Assembly (NCBI RefSeq): GCF_020283565.1
Contig: NC_060063.1
Location: forward strand, 17,736,720-17,800,719
From: Trifolium pratense
Taxonomy: Eukaryota; Streptophyta; Magnoliopsida; Fabales; Fabaceae
Direction: 5' to 3'
DNA: 64,000 nucleotides
Shown here: piece by piece, positions 31,580 through 42,940 of the stretch
How positions within the stretch are numbered: position 1 is the stretch's first letter
Layout of the letters: each line of letters opens with the position of its first letter
The notes under the pieces: model-generated
Database searches by the model: none
What the model saw: only the letters and a program-made list of their open reading frames with translations
Told to the model about the DNA's origin: nothing
Position numbers and translations under genes: made by a program

Positions 31580-32725
31580 CATCCCTAACTTTTGCCTGGA
31601 CCGCTCTTTCGAGTTTTCAGTCCACCGGGAGAATATTTCCTTTTTTGGTGCCCCTAATTTTTGCCTGGACCGCCTTTTCAGGTTTTCGATCCACCAGGAC
31701 GCTCTCTATTGCCTAAGTCGCCCTTTTGAGTTTTCGACTTAGCGAGCATTTTTTTACATCTCTTTTCTTTGGGCCTTGTATTTTGGCTGCATCAGACTGT
31801 GAGCGAAGACTCTTCTTCATCTATGGGGTGATAAACACATATTGCCCCAGTATTTGAATCCTTGAAAGGCATGCCCCAGATTAAATCGTTGACCCAGACT
31901 GCCCCCAATACTTGATGTTGAAAAGTGTGCCCTTGATTGATTGACACTTTGAAGGTTTGATCCATCCTTAGAAACATTTTGGCCTCAATCAACAAGATTT
32001 TCGGATAATCTGCCCCTTGATTATAAGGATGTACTCTTGATTAGCAAGACCCCTAGGTGATTTGCCCTTTGTTAGGAGTGTCTTGAAATGATTCACCTTT
32101 TAATCAGACCATTGTTGAAATTTCCTCAATGCTAAGTATTGATTTGTTAGTGAAATTATTTCTTTTGAGAAGTTATTTTAATGCAACTCACATGCAAGTT
32201 TTTTTTGAAATCGGATAATGTTACCAGGAACAAGATAGAAAGAAAATGATTAGCAATGATTCACAAAAATGAGGAGTCAGTTTAACAACAATTTTGCTGA
32301 GTATGCTTTCATAGTTAACCTAACTTCAATTAGGTCTTTAGAGGGTTATAACGTGGCTTGGTTCACGGTTTTCGAAAAAAGGATTATAAGGCTCAAAATT
32401 TTATTTGATCCCACCCGTTCTCCTTTGATGTCCTCCATTCCTAAATTCAATTTTAACTCAATGGATGCATTCAGTTGGCAAGAGAATTTTGGTAGCTATG
32501 ATGACCGAGGTAGATACAATGGTCGAAGCACGGATGAAGTTTTTTGAGGTGACAATCACTTTTTTTTCACAAGCTTGTTCCATTGTTTTTTTTTTTAATC
32601 CCTTACTTTTGCATGGACCATTTCTTTTGAATCTGTGGTCCATCGGGATGCCCTAACTTTTGCCTAAGTCTCTTTTCAATTTTTCTTCATTCATTCATAT
32701 TTACTTAGCGGGCTTTATTTTTTTT
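31580..32725. repeat. Dispersed TTTTGCCTGGACCGC...TCCACC repeats in Ogre 3' region
   Basis: Units of about 60 bp at 31587-31745 share a TTTTGCCTGGACCG start, a TTTTCAGTCCACCGG middle and a GCCTAAGTCGCC variant. Two further copies lie at about 32605-32720. Between them (31750-32600) is non-coding sequence with no ORF resembling a known protein. Confidence 0.65.
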
Positions 32726-33389
32726 GAACAACTCTTGAGAGATTTTACTTTTGATTTGAGAAAGTTGTGACTGCCATGTCAACTGTTTGTTTATCCTCTT
32801 ATTGTTTCCTTCATGTGCACGAGGTAATTGATGTGCTTAAACCTTTTATTGGAGTGATTAGATGGACTAAGTCTCTTGCATTATGGTGCATCATCAAATT
32901 AATTGAAAAACTACCCTGCCCCTGGTTAAGATTAAGGGTTTTTTATATATATAGAAAGAATACCAACTTCAGGCTCAAAGGGGTTGTCTACGGATTATCT
33001 CCTTATATCTCCAGTGTTTTGGGAAGTGAAACAATGCCTTACATCATCAGTTCGGTCTTACTAATAAAAGCATATGTCAGCAAATTCAGTTATTTTATTT
33101 CGTCATCCTCCTCCCAAGTTTGTTAACATACGAAAAGTGAAATGAAAAAAGCGAGTGATGGCATAAGAAGAAAGTGAATATGAAAGAATGGATTCAAAAC
33201 ATGCATGTTCATTTTATTAAAAATACTATTCAAAAGTACAATTTAGGAATCAAACAATACTTAGCAAGAAAGAAATTACAACTAGAAATGCAAAGTCTAG
33301 TGACCCTAGATATGAGCCTCCTTATTGATTCGCCAACTTTGAAGATGCCCCTTGACTTTCTTGCACTTAACTAGGTAAGGAGTGATCAC
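32726..33389. other. Non-coding Ogre segment downstream of gag
   Basis: No protease or RT motif could be found on the minus strand after the gag stop, and nothing recognisable lies on the plus strand. Confidence 0.5.
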
Positions 33390-34907
33390 TTACGAATCAG
33401 ATTCCTCTTTGAATGAAAGCAATTTGCGGTCGATAAGCTCCTGAACCTTATGTTTAAAACCCCTACAATTCTCAATGTTGTGTCCGAGTGCCCCATCGTG
33501 ATAGTCACATCTAGCATTCTCATTGAAACCAGGTGGGTAAGGTGGTGCCACGGGGGGAAGAGGTTTTAGTTCGACCATCCCTTTCTGGATTAAGTACGGC
33601 AGTATTTGACCATACGGTATGGGTACATGATCAAAGTGTGTGTGTCTCCTCTTATGGTTACTTTTAGGCCCATCTTGGTACTTCCGAGGGTACCCATTTT
33701 GTTGCTGATGATGATTCTGCTGAGGTATCACTAATGGTTGCTGAGGCAGAGGTATATAGCCTGCTTGTTGCGGGTACTGCCCATTGGCTACAGCCGCCAC
33801 ATACGGGTATTGGAAGTATGGCATTTGAGTCAAAGGCATTTGTGATGATCCTACCACCACAGCATTAGCTTCTCCCTCTTTCTTCTTATCGTCGTTGCTG
33901 GAGAACTTCTTTGCCCCATCCTGACCATTGGAGGCACTTTTTATTTTACCGCTCTTCAACCCCTCTTCCACTCGTTCTCCAATCATAACCATGTCGGCAA
34001 AGCTAGATGACATACTCCCTATCATCTTCTCGTAGTATGGACCCTGCAACGTACTCATAAAAGTGTCAACCAATTCTTTTTCTATCAACGGTGGTTGCAC
34101 ACGAGCAGCCAATTCTCTCCACCTTTGAGCATATTCTTTGAAAGATTCACCGCTCTTCTGAATGAGATTTTGAAGTTGCATGCGATTGGGAGCCATGTCC
34201 AAGTTATACTTGTATTGCTTTAGGAAAGCATCAGCAAGATCCTTCCATGTCTGGATTTGGGTCCTCTCCAATAGCATATACCAATCCAATGATGCTCCAC
34301 TTAGACTGTCTTGGAACACATGGATCATAAGCTTCTCATCAGTGGCGTGCGCAGCCATCTTCCTGTAAAACATCTTCAAGTGATTCCTTGGGCAATGGAC
34401 ACCCTTGTACTTCTCAAAGTCAGGTACTTTGAATTTTGGAGGGATGACCACATCTGGAACTAAGCACATGTCCATAGCATCGACCCCATAAGCACTGAAA
34501 CCTTCTACAACCTTTAGTCTTTCTTCAAAAGCCCGGTATATTTGAGCAGGTTCAATATCAATGTGAGCATTGACAGTTGTTGATTGTTTTGGCATATAAC
34601 CTACCACTTCATTGGTTGCATGACGAGGTTGACTACTTCCTTTTTGGCCCATTAAAACCCCTTGGGGAGTAGGGTCTCCAATTGTGGCTGGTATTATGAC
34701 AGGAGTCTGAGTTGGGTCACTTTCTTCTACTAGAGGAGTATAGCCCTTAGGAAGGCCGAGTTCAGGCCATTCCGTACTCCTTGGCGGTTGAGCGGTACTT
34801 TCCTTGGTGGCCAAATTTTGGAACAGCTCGAGGAGCTTACCCATTGTTGTTTTTATAGAGTCAACATCCTCTCTTAATGCCGCATTAATCTGCTCTTGTT
34901 GGTCCAT
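33390..34907 (-). CDS. gag: Ogre-type Gag (intact)
   Basis: I start this 505-residue Gag at ATG 34907 (MDQQEQINAAL). The frame stays open upstream for about 55 codons with gag-like Arg/Pro-rich sequence but no ATG. An N-terminal coiled coil (about 1-30) is followed by a Pro/Thr linker. The Ogre gag core (about 155-325) includes PPKFKVPDFEKYKG, KMAAHATDEKLMIHVFQDSL, SLDWYMLLER and FLKQYKYNLDMAPNR. A Gln/Pro-rich region then leads to a knuckle-like CDYHDGALGHNIENC near residue 470. It ends ESDS-stop. In a full Ogre, protease and intron-separated pol would follow; here only repeat arrays do. No damage is visible. Confidence 0.9.
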   Translation of the reverse strand: MDQQEQINAALREDVDSIKTTMGKLLELFQNLATKESTAQPPRSTEWPELGLPKGYTPLVEESDPTQTPVIIPATIGDPTPQGVLMGQKGSSQPRHATNEVVGYMPKQSTTVNAHIDIEPAQIYRAFEERLKVVEGFSAYGVDAMDMCLVPDVVIPPKFKVPDFEKYKGVHCPRNHLKMFYRKMAAHATDEKLMIHVFQDSLSGASLDWYMLLERTQIQTWKDLADAFLKQYKYNLDMAPNRMQLQNLIQKSGESFKEYAQRWRELAARVQPPLIEKELVDTFMSTLQGPYYEKMIGSMSSSFADMVMIGERVEEGLKSGKIKSASNGQDGAKKFSSNDDKKKEGEANAVVVGSSQMPLTQMPYFQYPYVAAVANGQYPQQAGYIPLPQQPLVIPQQNHHQQQNGYPRKYQDGPKSNHKRRHTHFDHVPIPYGQILPYLIQKGMVELKPLPPVAPPYPPGFNENARCDYHDGALGHNIENCRGFKHKVQELIDRKLLSFKEESDS

Positions 34908-35800
34908 GACCCTTTGCAAGTTGGCACGCGTCCCGCGAGAGTGTCGAGTGGGCGCGCGAGGCGGTTGTTTCGCAAATTTTCGGGCTATCTTGAATTTCCT
35001 GAGGGTCGGGAAACCTGCTAGCAGGATTATGATCGAAGGAGGATGAAGGTGTAAGATAGATGAACTTCATGGTTTGGAAATGCAGGTGCACGTATGCAGA
35101 TGATGAAAAGTGCATGAATATGCAAAAAGATTTTTTCAAAACATGCTCAAAGATTTTAATGACATGATGCAATGAGACCAAAGAAGGTCAGGGTGTGCCT
35201 CCAACGACAAGTTGGAAGGGTAATTGGAAATTGATTACATAACCTAAATAGGGGGCTCCCTATGATAGGTTGGTTCTAAATTTTCATTACCCAATCCCCT
35301 CACATGTAGGTTCTATGGTTTAAGGGCGACAACCAAAGTCACGGCCCTTATTCAGAATTTCCCCACGAAATTGGGCTAGCCAATTTAAAGGGTCTCCTTT
35401 AAGCGGAGTCATTGGGTTCTAAACAAGGTTCCTAGAGTCACGGACCGAATTCAAAGTTTCGTCAAGCGGATGGGCTAGCCAATTCCTGACGAACCTTTTG
35501 AATCAATCTACTCTAGGTGGAGTTTTCATAAATCACCCATGGGATGTACATCCCACAGGCCCATACTACTAGCTCCTTACTTAAACTTAGGTTTTCCTCA
35601 AGCCCGGGTATAGAGCTTCCCTCAAGTAACACCCCACCCCACAATTGGTATATATATACAATAGAAAATAAAAATTTACAATAAATAAAGCATAAAATCA
35701 AAACAAAGAGAAAAAAATGAAACACGGGTAAAGCAAGCAAAGAAACAGAAAACATTCAACCCTAAGACTAACAAGGATAGGCTTGACTCTCTTTAAATTT
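34908..35800 (-). other. Ogre 5' leader between primer site and gag
   Basis: About 890 bp without a recognisable gene. Complete Ogre elements carry an extra ORF upstream of gag; I see no trace long enough to claim it. Two roughly parallel blocks at about 35340-35415 and 35460-35480 share GGGCTAGCCAATT. Confidence 0.5.
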
Positions 35801-35817
35801 CCCCAGTGGAGTCGCCA
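35801..35817 (-). other. Ogre primer binding site (tRNA-Arg type)
   Basis: The minus strand reads TGGCGACTCCACTGGGG, two bases after the LTR end. This matches the tRNA-Arg primer site characteristic of Ogre. Confidence 0.88.
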
Positions 35818-35819
35818 GC

Positions 35820-38214
35820 TGAAGCGGGTGGAAAAATGCGTGGGCGAAAATCGCTCGCATAGACAGTAAAGTCGCCACCGAACTTTATTTATTCCCGAAG
35901 GAAAAGGAAAATATCGATAAAACCTTTGAAGAAATGAAAAAATGGTTGTCACAACCATTTCCGAGTTCGGGAGTCGATTATGCGAGGGGAAGGTATTAGC
36001 ACCCCTCACATCCGTTGTACTCAACGGGAACCTTCTCGTTAAATTTAGGGCTAAAAAGAGTGTTTTAATTTATTTGCTTGCTTTTTATTAATCATCGGAG
36101 TTATTTACAAGAGGGGAAAAAAGTTAGTTTTTTATTAGTGGGCTCGACAAGATATTGAATCCTGCTCCTACATATTCCCTGGTGCGATGGGAAACTCAAA
36201 GCCCCGTAGTTCTGGGTAGAAAATATTTGTGTGTTGGTTGATTTTATTTGTGAAAATTTACTTGTCGCGCTTTAGCGGAAAAGTTTGTTTGATTAAAAAA
36301 AAAAGAACTCGCACTTGAACAATGATACCCGTTTTTTGAGAAAATAGTAATAATTAGAAGTGCGTGTATGAACGCGAAAAATGAGCAAAGTTTGAGTGAG
36401 TTGAGATTGATTTTAAGTTATGGAAGACAAACAACCGGTAGGCAAGGCGCATGGTCAGCGTTCGGTCATTTGAGGTATGAGCGGATGTACATCCGCCGGT
36501 CCCATTTTCAATCCAATTTTATTTATTAATTTCTATCCGTGGAAGACAAACAACCGATAGGCAAGGCGCATGACCAGCATTCGGTCGTTTGAGGTATGAG
36601 CGGATGTACATCCGCCGGTCCCCGTTTAATCCAATTTTATTTATTTATTTTATATTTATGGAAGACAAACAATCGGTAGGCAAGGCGCACGGCCAGCGTT
36701 TGATCATTCGAGAGATGAGCGGATGTACATTCGTCGGTCCATTTTTAATCCAATTTTATTTATTAATAATAAATCAACACTTGTTTTCTGGTTTCATATG
36801 TTAAAGGTATAAAGCGGGGTGCAACTAAATTAAATGGATTATGGATTTAGAGTCCACATAGCAAATAAACAAACAGCCCAACTAAGAATAACTAAAAAAA
36901 TCAAATAAATAAACAAAAATGGATAAATTAAAAAAAGAATAGAAACAAACAGCACATGAGGCAACACGCAAGGGAGAGAAAGAGTTTCCAAACCGAGGGA
37001 GAATTTCCGCGTGACTGACGGCGGGAGAGTGGTCCGACGATGTAGAAACGACGGTGGCTGAGTGGTGCGGCCGGAGTGAGCTGCTCGCGGTGGAGGTCCG
37101 GCGATGGACTCGGAATGACGGCAGCGGCGGCGGTGGAATGCAGAAATCTTCCTTCTCTCACTTTTCTTCTATTTGATTCTGCTTCTTCTTATTTCCAGCC
37201 TGCTTCTTTGTTTTGATTTTTTTTTTCTCTACTGTTTGGTTTATTCTATTTATGATTGTTGTTATTGTTGGTTTTGGTTGTGAGTGGAAAGTGGTTGCAG
37301 GGGTTGTTAATGGTGGTCAAGATGGTTGAAGGTGGAGGAAGTTTAGAGATGGTAATAGTGGTTTGAGGGTTATGGTGTTTCGTTTGAATGTTTTCAGATT
37401 GAAGGAAATGATTGAAGATGATTATGTGTGGTGGTTTGGGAGGAGGCGCATCAGCAGTGTAACAACAATGTTGTTGTTATTATTATTTTTTTGTGTTTCT
37501 TTTGCTTCTCTCATTCCTCCCTTTCGGCTTTTGTTTTTTTCTCTTTTGGCTTTGTGTTTTCCTCCCTTTTTTTTTGTGTTGAATGATTGCTATTTATAAG
37601 CAAATGGATTCTAGTTTACAATTATGACTCTGACCAATCACTCAATGAATGAGATTATTACTCTTCAATTTGATTTTATGAGTGAATGAGAAATTTCCAC
37701 TTTTGCTTGATTCAGTATCATCCCTTTTTAATGTGCTTCAATGTACATGAAGAATGGAAAAAAAACTTTCTTTTCTTGTGTCCGGTGCTTAATGGTTTTT
37801 ATGAGCAATATTGAGACTTCCCATTCTGCTACCGATACACACGTGCATCCAGCTCTCATTCTTATCCCTTCCTTTATGTTTTTCTTTTGCTGTGCGTGAT
37901 GTTCCTTTCTTTTCTTATATTTTTTTGGATTTTCATGTTACTAATAATAATAATAATAACAATAATGATAATAATAAAAGAAAATAAATACTAAACATAT
38001 TTTTTTATTTTTTTTAAGAAAGTTACTAAAAAAACTTTAAACAAAATAAAATATTTATAAAAACAATATTAGTGGAACTCGAACGCACAACATCGCGCTT
38101 GAAACTCTTTGAACACTCTTTTTACTACCAAATCGACTAATTCACATATTTGAAAATAAATGCGAAAAACAATCCATATGATAGTAAAAGACGGGCAAAA
38201 TTTGGGGTATGACA
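35820..38214 (-). repeat. 5' LTR of the Ogre element (right copy)
   Basis: At 2395 bp this is the complete version. It includes three 119-bp tandem repeats. A 77-residue GTG-initiated minus-strand frame (36928-37161) is identical in both LTRs; I regard it as a by-product of LTR identity. Confidence 0.9.
36421..36778. repeat. Three 119-bp tandem repeats in Ogre LTR
   Basis: Units begin GGAAGACAAAC at 36422, 36541 and 36660. Each contains GGTAGGCAAGGCGCA, a GAGCGGATGTACATCCG hairpin (CGGATGTACATCCG is a perfect palindrome) and AATCCAATTTTATTTA. In the left LTR the first unit is cut by the 107-bp deletion. Confidence 0.92.
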
Positions 38215-41200
38215 GTCACCAACTGGAAACAAATATACAAATACCAAATACCAAAGCATAAAAGCGAGTAAACACTTATCATTTTCTCAACACCACGCAT
38301 AATAAATAAAATGCGCACATAGCCTAATGCAACCTCTAATGCAATGAATGCGACAACCCCTCTGGTTTCACAACCCTCCAACGCAAGCAAGGCGACAACC
38401 GCCACTGGTCTCGCAAACCTCTAATGAATAAAGGTGATAACCGCCACTGGTTAAATCACACGCATAAACCTCGGAAACATCAATAAAATCCCGTAGCCCA
38501 TCACGGTCACTACAAAGATTAGAGTGGACCCAATCACTGTCAATCACACCCCGCAGCCCATCACGGTCACCACGTATTGTGAACCCAAATAAAACCCGTA
38601 AGACATCAATAAAATCCCGTAGCCATCACGGTCACTACAAAGATTAGAGTGGACCCAATCACTGTCAATCACACCCCGCAGCCCATCACGGTCACCACGT
38701 ATTGTGCTTACTAAAAAGAATAACGGTGGACCCAATCACTGTCAGTCGCACCCCGTGGTCCACTCCCGCAACCACTTATTGAACCCCATAAAATACCTCA
38801 AACATTTGGGTGGATCCGCTCTCGCAATCACACCCCGTGGTCCACTCCCGCAACCACGTACCATGGACGCATGAGCATACGATACTCTTATCTATACTAA
38901 TGCAACAACAATACATATTCACATAATATGTAATTTCCACAACAAGCATGTCAAGACATATATTTCATCAAATCATATGTAAGACAAGTAACCTCATGTA
39001 TTCATCACGAACTCATACCGAGAATACATCACGCAAACATACCAAGCACTCACCAACAGTGCACAAACAAACAAGCACAACAACAAGCATACCCTAATGC
39101 TATCGACGGAATTTAATACGGAAATAAAAACGGTGCCCTTACCTCGGCAAGCTCCAATTTCAAACAACTTCGAACAATTCTACACTTTCGCGCGCCCTAA
39201 AATAAGCAGCGTACAATCCATAAGTTTCTCCCAAAATATCTCAACGAAACTAAACCTATCAACAAAGGTCTAGAGGTGTCTAAGGCACTTCCTAACACTC
39301 TCGGATCGTGTTTTCGAGTCCTCCCCATAGTGATTAAAAATTCACGAAGTTAAATGCACTCTTTCCGCAAAACAAAATCATTTTTGTTTCCAAAGCATAC
39401 CATTGACCTCTATTGTTTTCAACCTCAAAGAAAACATTTACACACCCAAAAACCATTTGAAAACAAACTAAAAACTCTTCAAAAATATTTCGACAAAATA
39501 ATCGAGGTTTTCTTGCGTCGCAAGTTACAAGTTTTTCTTTCCAAACACAAGCCTATAATCATTCTTTTAAACACCTATGGCCACTCATCAAAACCATGAT
39601 CATTTTTTCATCATTGTGGACTTAGAAAAATTTTGGAATCTCACCCATTTTTCCTCTTTTAGGTTCGGCCATCAAAATGGAAAACACACTATCACTCAAA
39701 ATTTTTCACTTCCAAAAGCATGGTAATATCCCATAATACCCCAAAGTCATTAATCCAAACAATCAAAAGCATTTTAAACAAAGTTACTAATTTCGACAAA
39801 ATCAATTTTTGTTTCCTCAAGGCAAAATGAACTCATTTTTCTTTTCTACACAAAACCATTTGATTGGTAATTCTCCTAATGCCATTATTGTGCTTTCCAC
39901 AAAGGCTTAATAAAATTTGAAAACTCCTCCTCTCTTTACACAATTTTTGTCATGGCCAAACTTTTGAAAATAAGTCCAACACTCAAAATTTTCAATACAA
40001 CCCTAGTAATCATTCTTCTAGTTCACAAAGTCATGGAAATGATCAATCAAACTACTTTAGGAATCAAAACAATAGTTTCTAAAATGTTCATCAAACCCTC
40101 AAAGAACACCAAAATATATTTTTCTTGTTTCACAAAACAAATATCATATTCTAACATCCATTTTGCCACAAAGCACATAAACAACATCAAAAATAAAAGC
40201 ACAAAACAAAAACTCATGTTTATGATCTTTTCAAAATATTTCTTCAAACCCTAACCCAAAAATTTTGTGAAACTTAAATCACCATGGGAAATCAATACCT
40301 ACTTAACTTAAACAAGTTAATCTACCACACATAAACACTTCTATGGAACCAAAGCTAATCAAAACCAAATTCTAGAATATTTTCCTCAAGAACATACTCA
40401 TGAAAAAATCCTAGAATCTATGAGTTTGAACCAAACAAAAGAAAGGAGAAGGTTAGTTACCTTAAGCAAGTGATTCTCTACACTTTTCCTTAGAGCTTCC
40501 AAGCTTGAAATGGAATGATTTGGTGGAGGATTGAAATTTTGTGATGGTTAGGGAATGGAAGAGATGAAGCACGGCCAAGAGAGAAGGAAGAGTGAGTGAT
40601 TTTCTGATTTTTGCTAAGTCCACAAGTGGCCTAAACCTCCTTACTATACATTGGTCATAGCCATTTCCAACCATTGGATCAAAGGTGCACCATAAGCCAT
40701 GAAAAACCCTAGCCATTGGATCACTCAATCTCATCCACTCAAGATATTTATTTCCCTCATGAGAAACTCACGCCTCATCGACGAGTCGCACTACGCATAC
40801 GAGCCAAACTCGCGAAACTAGAAAATTTAGAAACTAAATGTTCGCCTTAAACGATTTCCAAAAATTATCGCGAAACATTTTTCCTCGACTGTAATTTTCT
40901 TCCCTAACTCTTAAAAATATTCTCAGGACATATCCTAACTCGCGCAGATATATAAATCCTCCATCTAAAATTCTACGGAATTCCGAAACCGTAAAATTTT
41001 ACAACAGCGGGTAAAATTCCTACTCGTTTTTCCAAAAACAAGAATAATCCAAAACTCGTCGTTCTGACTTCACAGAAACCTTCTCATTCATGAAAGAGGA
41101 TTACAACCCAAAAGTCTGTGCCTTTCCAGCGCACGAGCACAAAACAGACTCCATCTCAGCAAAAATCCTATTATTGCGACGATACTCACAAAAACACTTA

Positions 41201-41280
41201 ACCAAAAACCCTAAATTCCTTAGCCATTACTTATTTTCTTCACGCAAAAGGTACTGTGGAATTACGGGTCTTACAGATAG

Positions 41281-42435
41281 GGTTTCGTTAATCTAAAGGA
41301 TGCTAGAAAAGTATATAAATTACAAAATTCATTTATGAATTTGTTCAAATTTCTCAAAGTTGAATTATCAGTTTAATTGATCAAGTTTTATGAAAACTAA
41401 GATTAATAAAGGAACTCTTGTGCACACAAGAAAGTCAGTGGGAGTATTTAAATTAATCTGGTAATGTATGTGGATGACATACTGATCATCAAGACAATTT
41501 TCATACACTACACATGTAAGACATGATTAGGTAATTGTTTCTTGATGAAATACTTAGGCGAGACTTCCTAAAAGTTAGGAATCAAGATCTATAGAGATAG
41601 ATTGTTGACATATCTCAACCTTAGCCTATGTACAAATTTGATGAAGTGTACAGACACCTCATGTGCTTAATTTTATTGAAATTATTGCATACGTCACATG
41701 ATGTATTTTTTTTGTCTCAAAGATAATATCCAACCTCGTTGGATGAGAAGGGGATGCATGAGAAGTATCCAAATGCTTTGGCAATTGGATTGATCATGTA
41801 TATCATGATATGTACTAGACCAGATGTACTATATGTTATTAGCATAAACAATATGTACCAATTATTTCTAGTGATTGTCATTAGATCACCATCAAGAATA
41901 TCCATGGATATCTTAAAATCACTAAGGATGGCTTCTTGATCGGATCTGGAAATGATCATTGTAAATGAGTTACAATGATACTGATTGTCCAAAACTGAAG
42001 AACAGTATACCCAGATTGTAGTTTGGAATAAACTTTATGCTTGGATGTCAAATCTGTAAGCTTACAAGCTTCAGAAGATTGATATATCTATTACAAAGGT
42101 CAAATATATGATTTGAATCGTTTGTCTCATAAGATGAGGAAGAAAATTGTTTTCCTTACGTTGCAGATTCCCTTAACCTCATTAAAGATGGTAATGGTTT
42201 AATCTTGCAAGCAACGGAAAACCAGATCTCACCAACGATTCAAATACAAGTTTTGACACTTTATTTCCTTTTGATAGAAGATCAAAAGTGTGAATTGGAA
42301 GATGTATCGGGTACCAACATAGGAAAGAGTTCCTTATCCACTAATAGAAAATCTTGCATAGAATATGCTTGATGATGACGCTAGTCCAATAGATGTTGAG
42401 TTAATATCTGATTGGCTTTAGTGCTAGTGGGAGAT
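41281..42435 (+). pseudogene. Eroded RT of element 2, continued, with PPT
   Basis: Directly after the second GATAG copy the RT frame resumes with GFVNLKDARKVYKLQ-like sequence. A readable LVMYVDDILIIK catalytic block follows (about 41460-41495), then KYLGE and LGIKIYRDR. A short frame at 41739-41939 holds YPNALAIGLIMYIMICTRPD. Multiple stops and frameshifts are present. RNase H is not recognisable. The segment ends with GTGCTAGTGGGAGAT, the PPT before the LTR. Confidence 0.82.
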
Positions 42436-42940
42436 TGTTGGAGTAAGCCCTAAAAGTCAATCTATTTTGATAGAATCGTCTTTTGTATGATGACTTTGAT
42501 TTATATATTTAATATATATAATAAGGCATTTCTTTATTATGTTTATTTGAAACTAATAAAGTCTCTAGAATTGCTAGTCTAATTAATGGAACATTAAGTG
42601 TGACTTAATAGTGAGACTCCATTAAACATAAGGACACTATTCTTAAAGTATCCATAGTCAAGTTTTACTGTGATGTGGGATAACGATAAAACATAGAGAC
42701 TATTATGTGAGTAGACTGATGACCTCATCTCACGAGTCATGGATATGAGATATCAAGTCTTCACATAGATATAAATATTAGGAGTAATATTTATATTGGA
42801 TTGATCCGCCATGAGAATACTACATAGTATGTTATGAAAAGTGTCATAAGTTATTCTCATAGTGATAATGGTGTATACCACCCTTCGACCTGAAACCACT
42901 ATGGACCCTAGATGTGGAGTAGAGTGCTTAGTTGCCGTTC
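42436..42940 (+). repeat. 3' LTR of element 2, cut at 42940
   Basis: It begins TGTTGGAGTAAGCCC after the PPT and runs to GCCGTTC, where element B starts with TGTAAGACCC. The remainder of this LTR does not reappear in the window. Confidence 0.87.

Larger units (their letters stand above)
26527..38214 (-). mobile_element. Ogre-type (Ty3/gypsy Tat) gag-only element
   Basis: The ends read TGAAGCGGG...GTATGACA, with duplication GTCAC at 26522-26526 and 38215-38219; the left LTR of element A shows the empty site (14540s). On the minus strand the order is LTR, a TGGCGACTCCACTGGGG primer site (tRNA-Arg type, as in Ogre), leader, gag, then a long 3' region of several tandem arrays, PPT and LTR. At 11.7 kb it lacks protease, RT, RNase H and integrase. 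The gag family, primer site and satellite-rich 3' region identify Ogre. Confidence 0.9.
14118..41275 (-). mobile_element. Ty3/gypsy chromovirus-like element A, gag-only, carrying two nested insertions
   Basis: The plus-strand ends read TGTAACACCCC...GGGTCTTACA and are flanked by GATAG (14113-14117, 41276-41280). On the minus strand each LTR reads TGTAAGACCCG...GGGGTGTTACA. The internal region is only 3380 bp (22671-26050): primer site, gag, about 2 kb of non-coding sequence and PPT. Net LTR length is about 3.5 kb each. RT, RNase H and integrase are absent. Relative C (49487-57555) ends in a chromodomain, so I place the family in the chromoviruses, probably Tekay/Del-like. Confidence 0.88.
26051..41275 (-). 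repeat. 5' LTR of element A (right copy), split by an Ogre element
   Basis: The LTR occupies 26051-26526 and 38220-41275, with the Ogre element and one GTCAC copy between. Its termini match the left LTR. A 90-residue minus-strand ORF at 40462-40734 is identical in the left LTR (21857-22129), but it is not preserved in relatives B or C, so I do not call it a gene. Confidence 0.87.
9291..42940 (+). mobile_element. Old Ty1/copia retrotransposon (element 2), split by 27-kb element A
   Basis: A 5'-truncated LTR (9291-10412) is followed by a TGGTATCAGAGC primer site and a degenerate internal region with recognisable integrase and RT remnants. The RT is interrupted by element A between duplicated GATAG copies (14113-14117 and 41276-41280). 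The rest of RT, a PPT (AGTGGGAGAT) and a 3' LTR (42436-42940) follow; that LTR is cut by element B. Net element length without insertions is about 6.5 kb. The overlapping 130 bp of the two LTRs differ at one position, although pol is full of stops. Confidence 0.82.

Noticed and set aside
41717..41992. 91-residue minus-strand ORF
   Set aside because: It is antisense to a recognisable RT remnant of element 2 on the plus strand.
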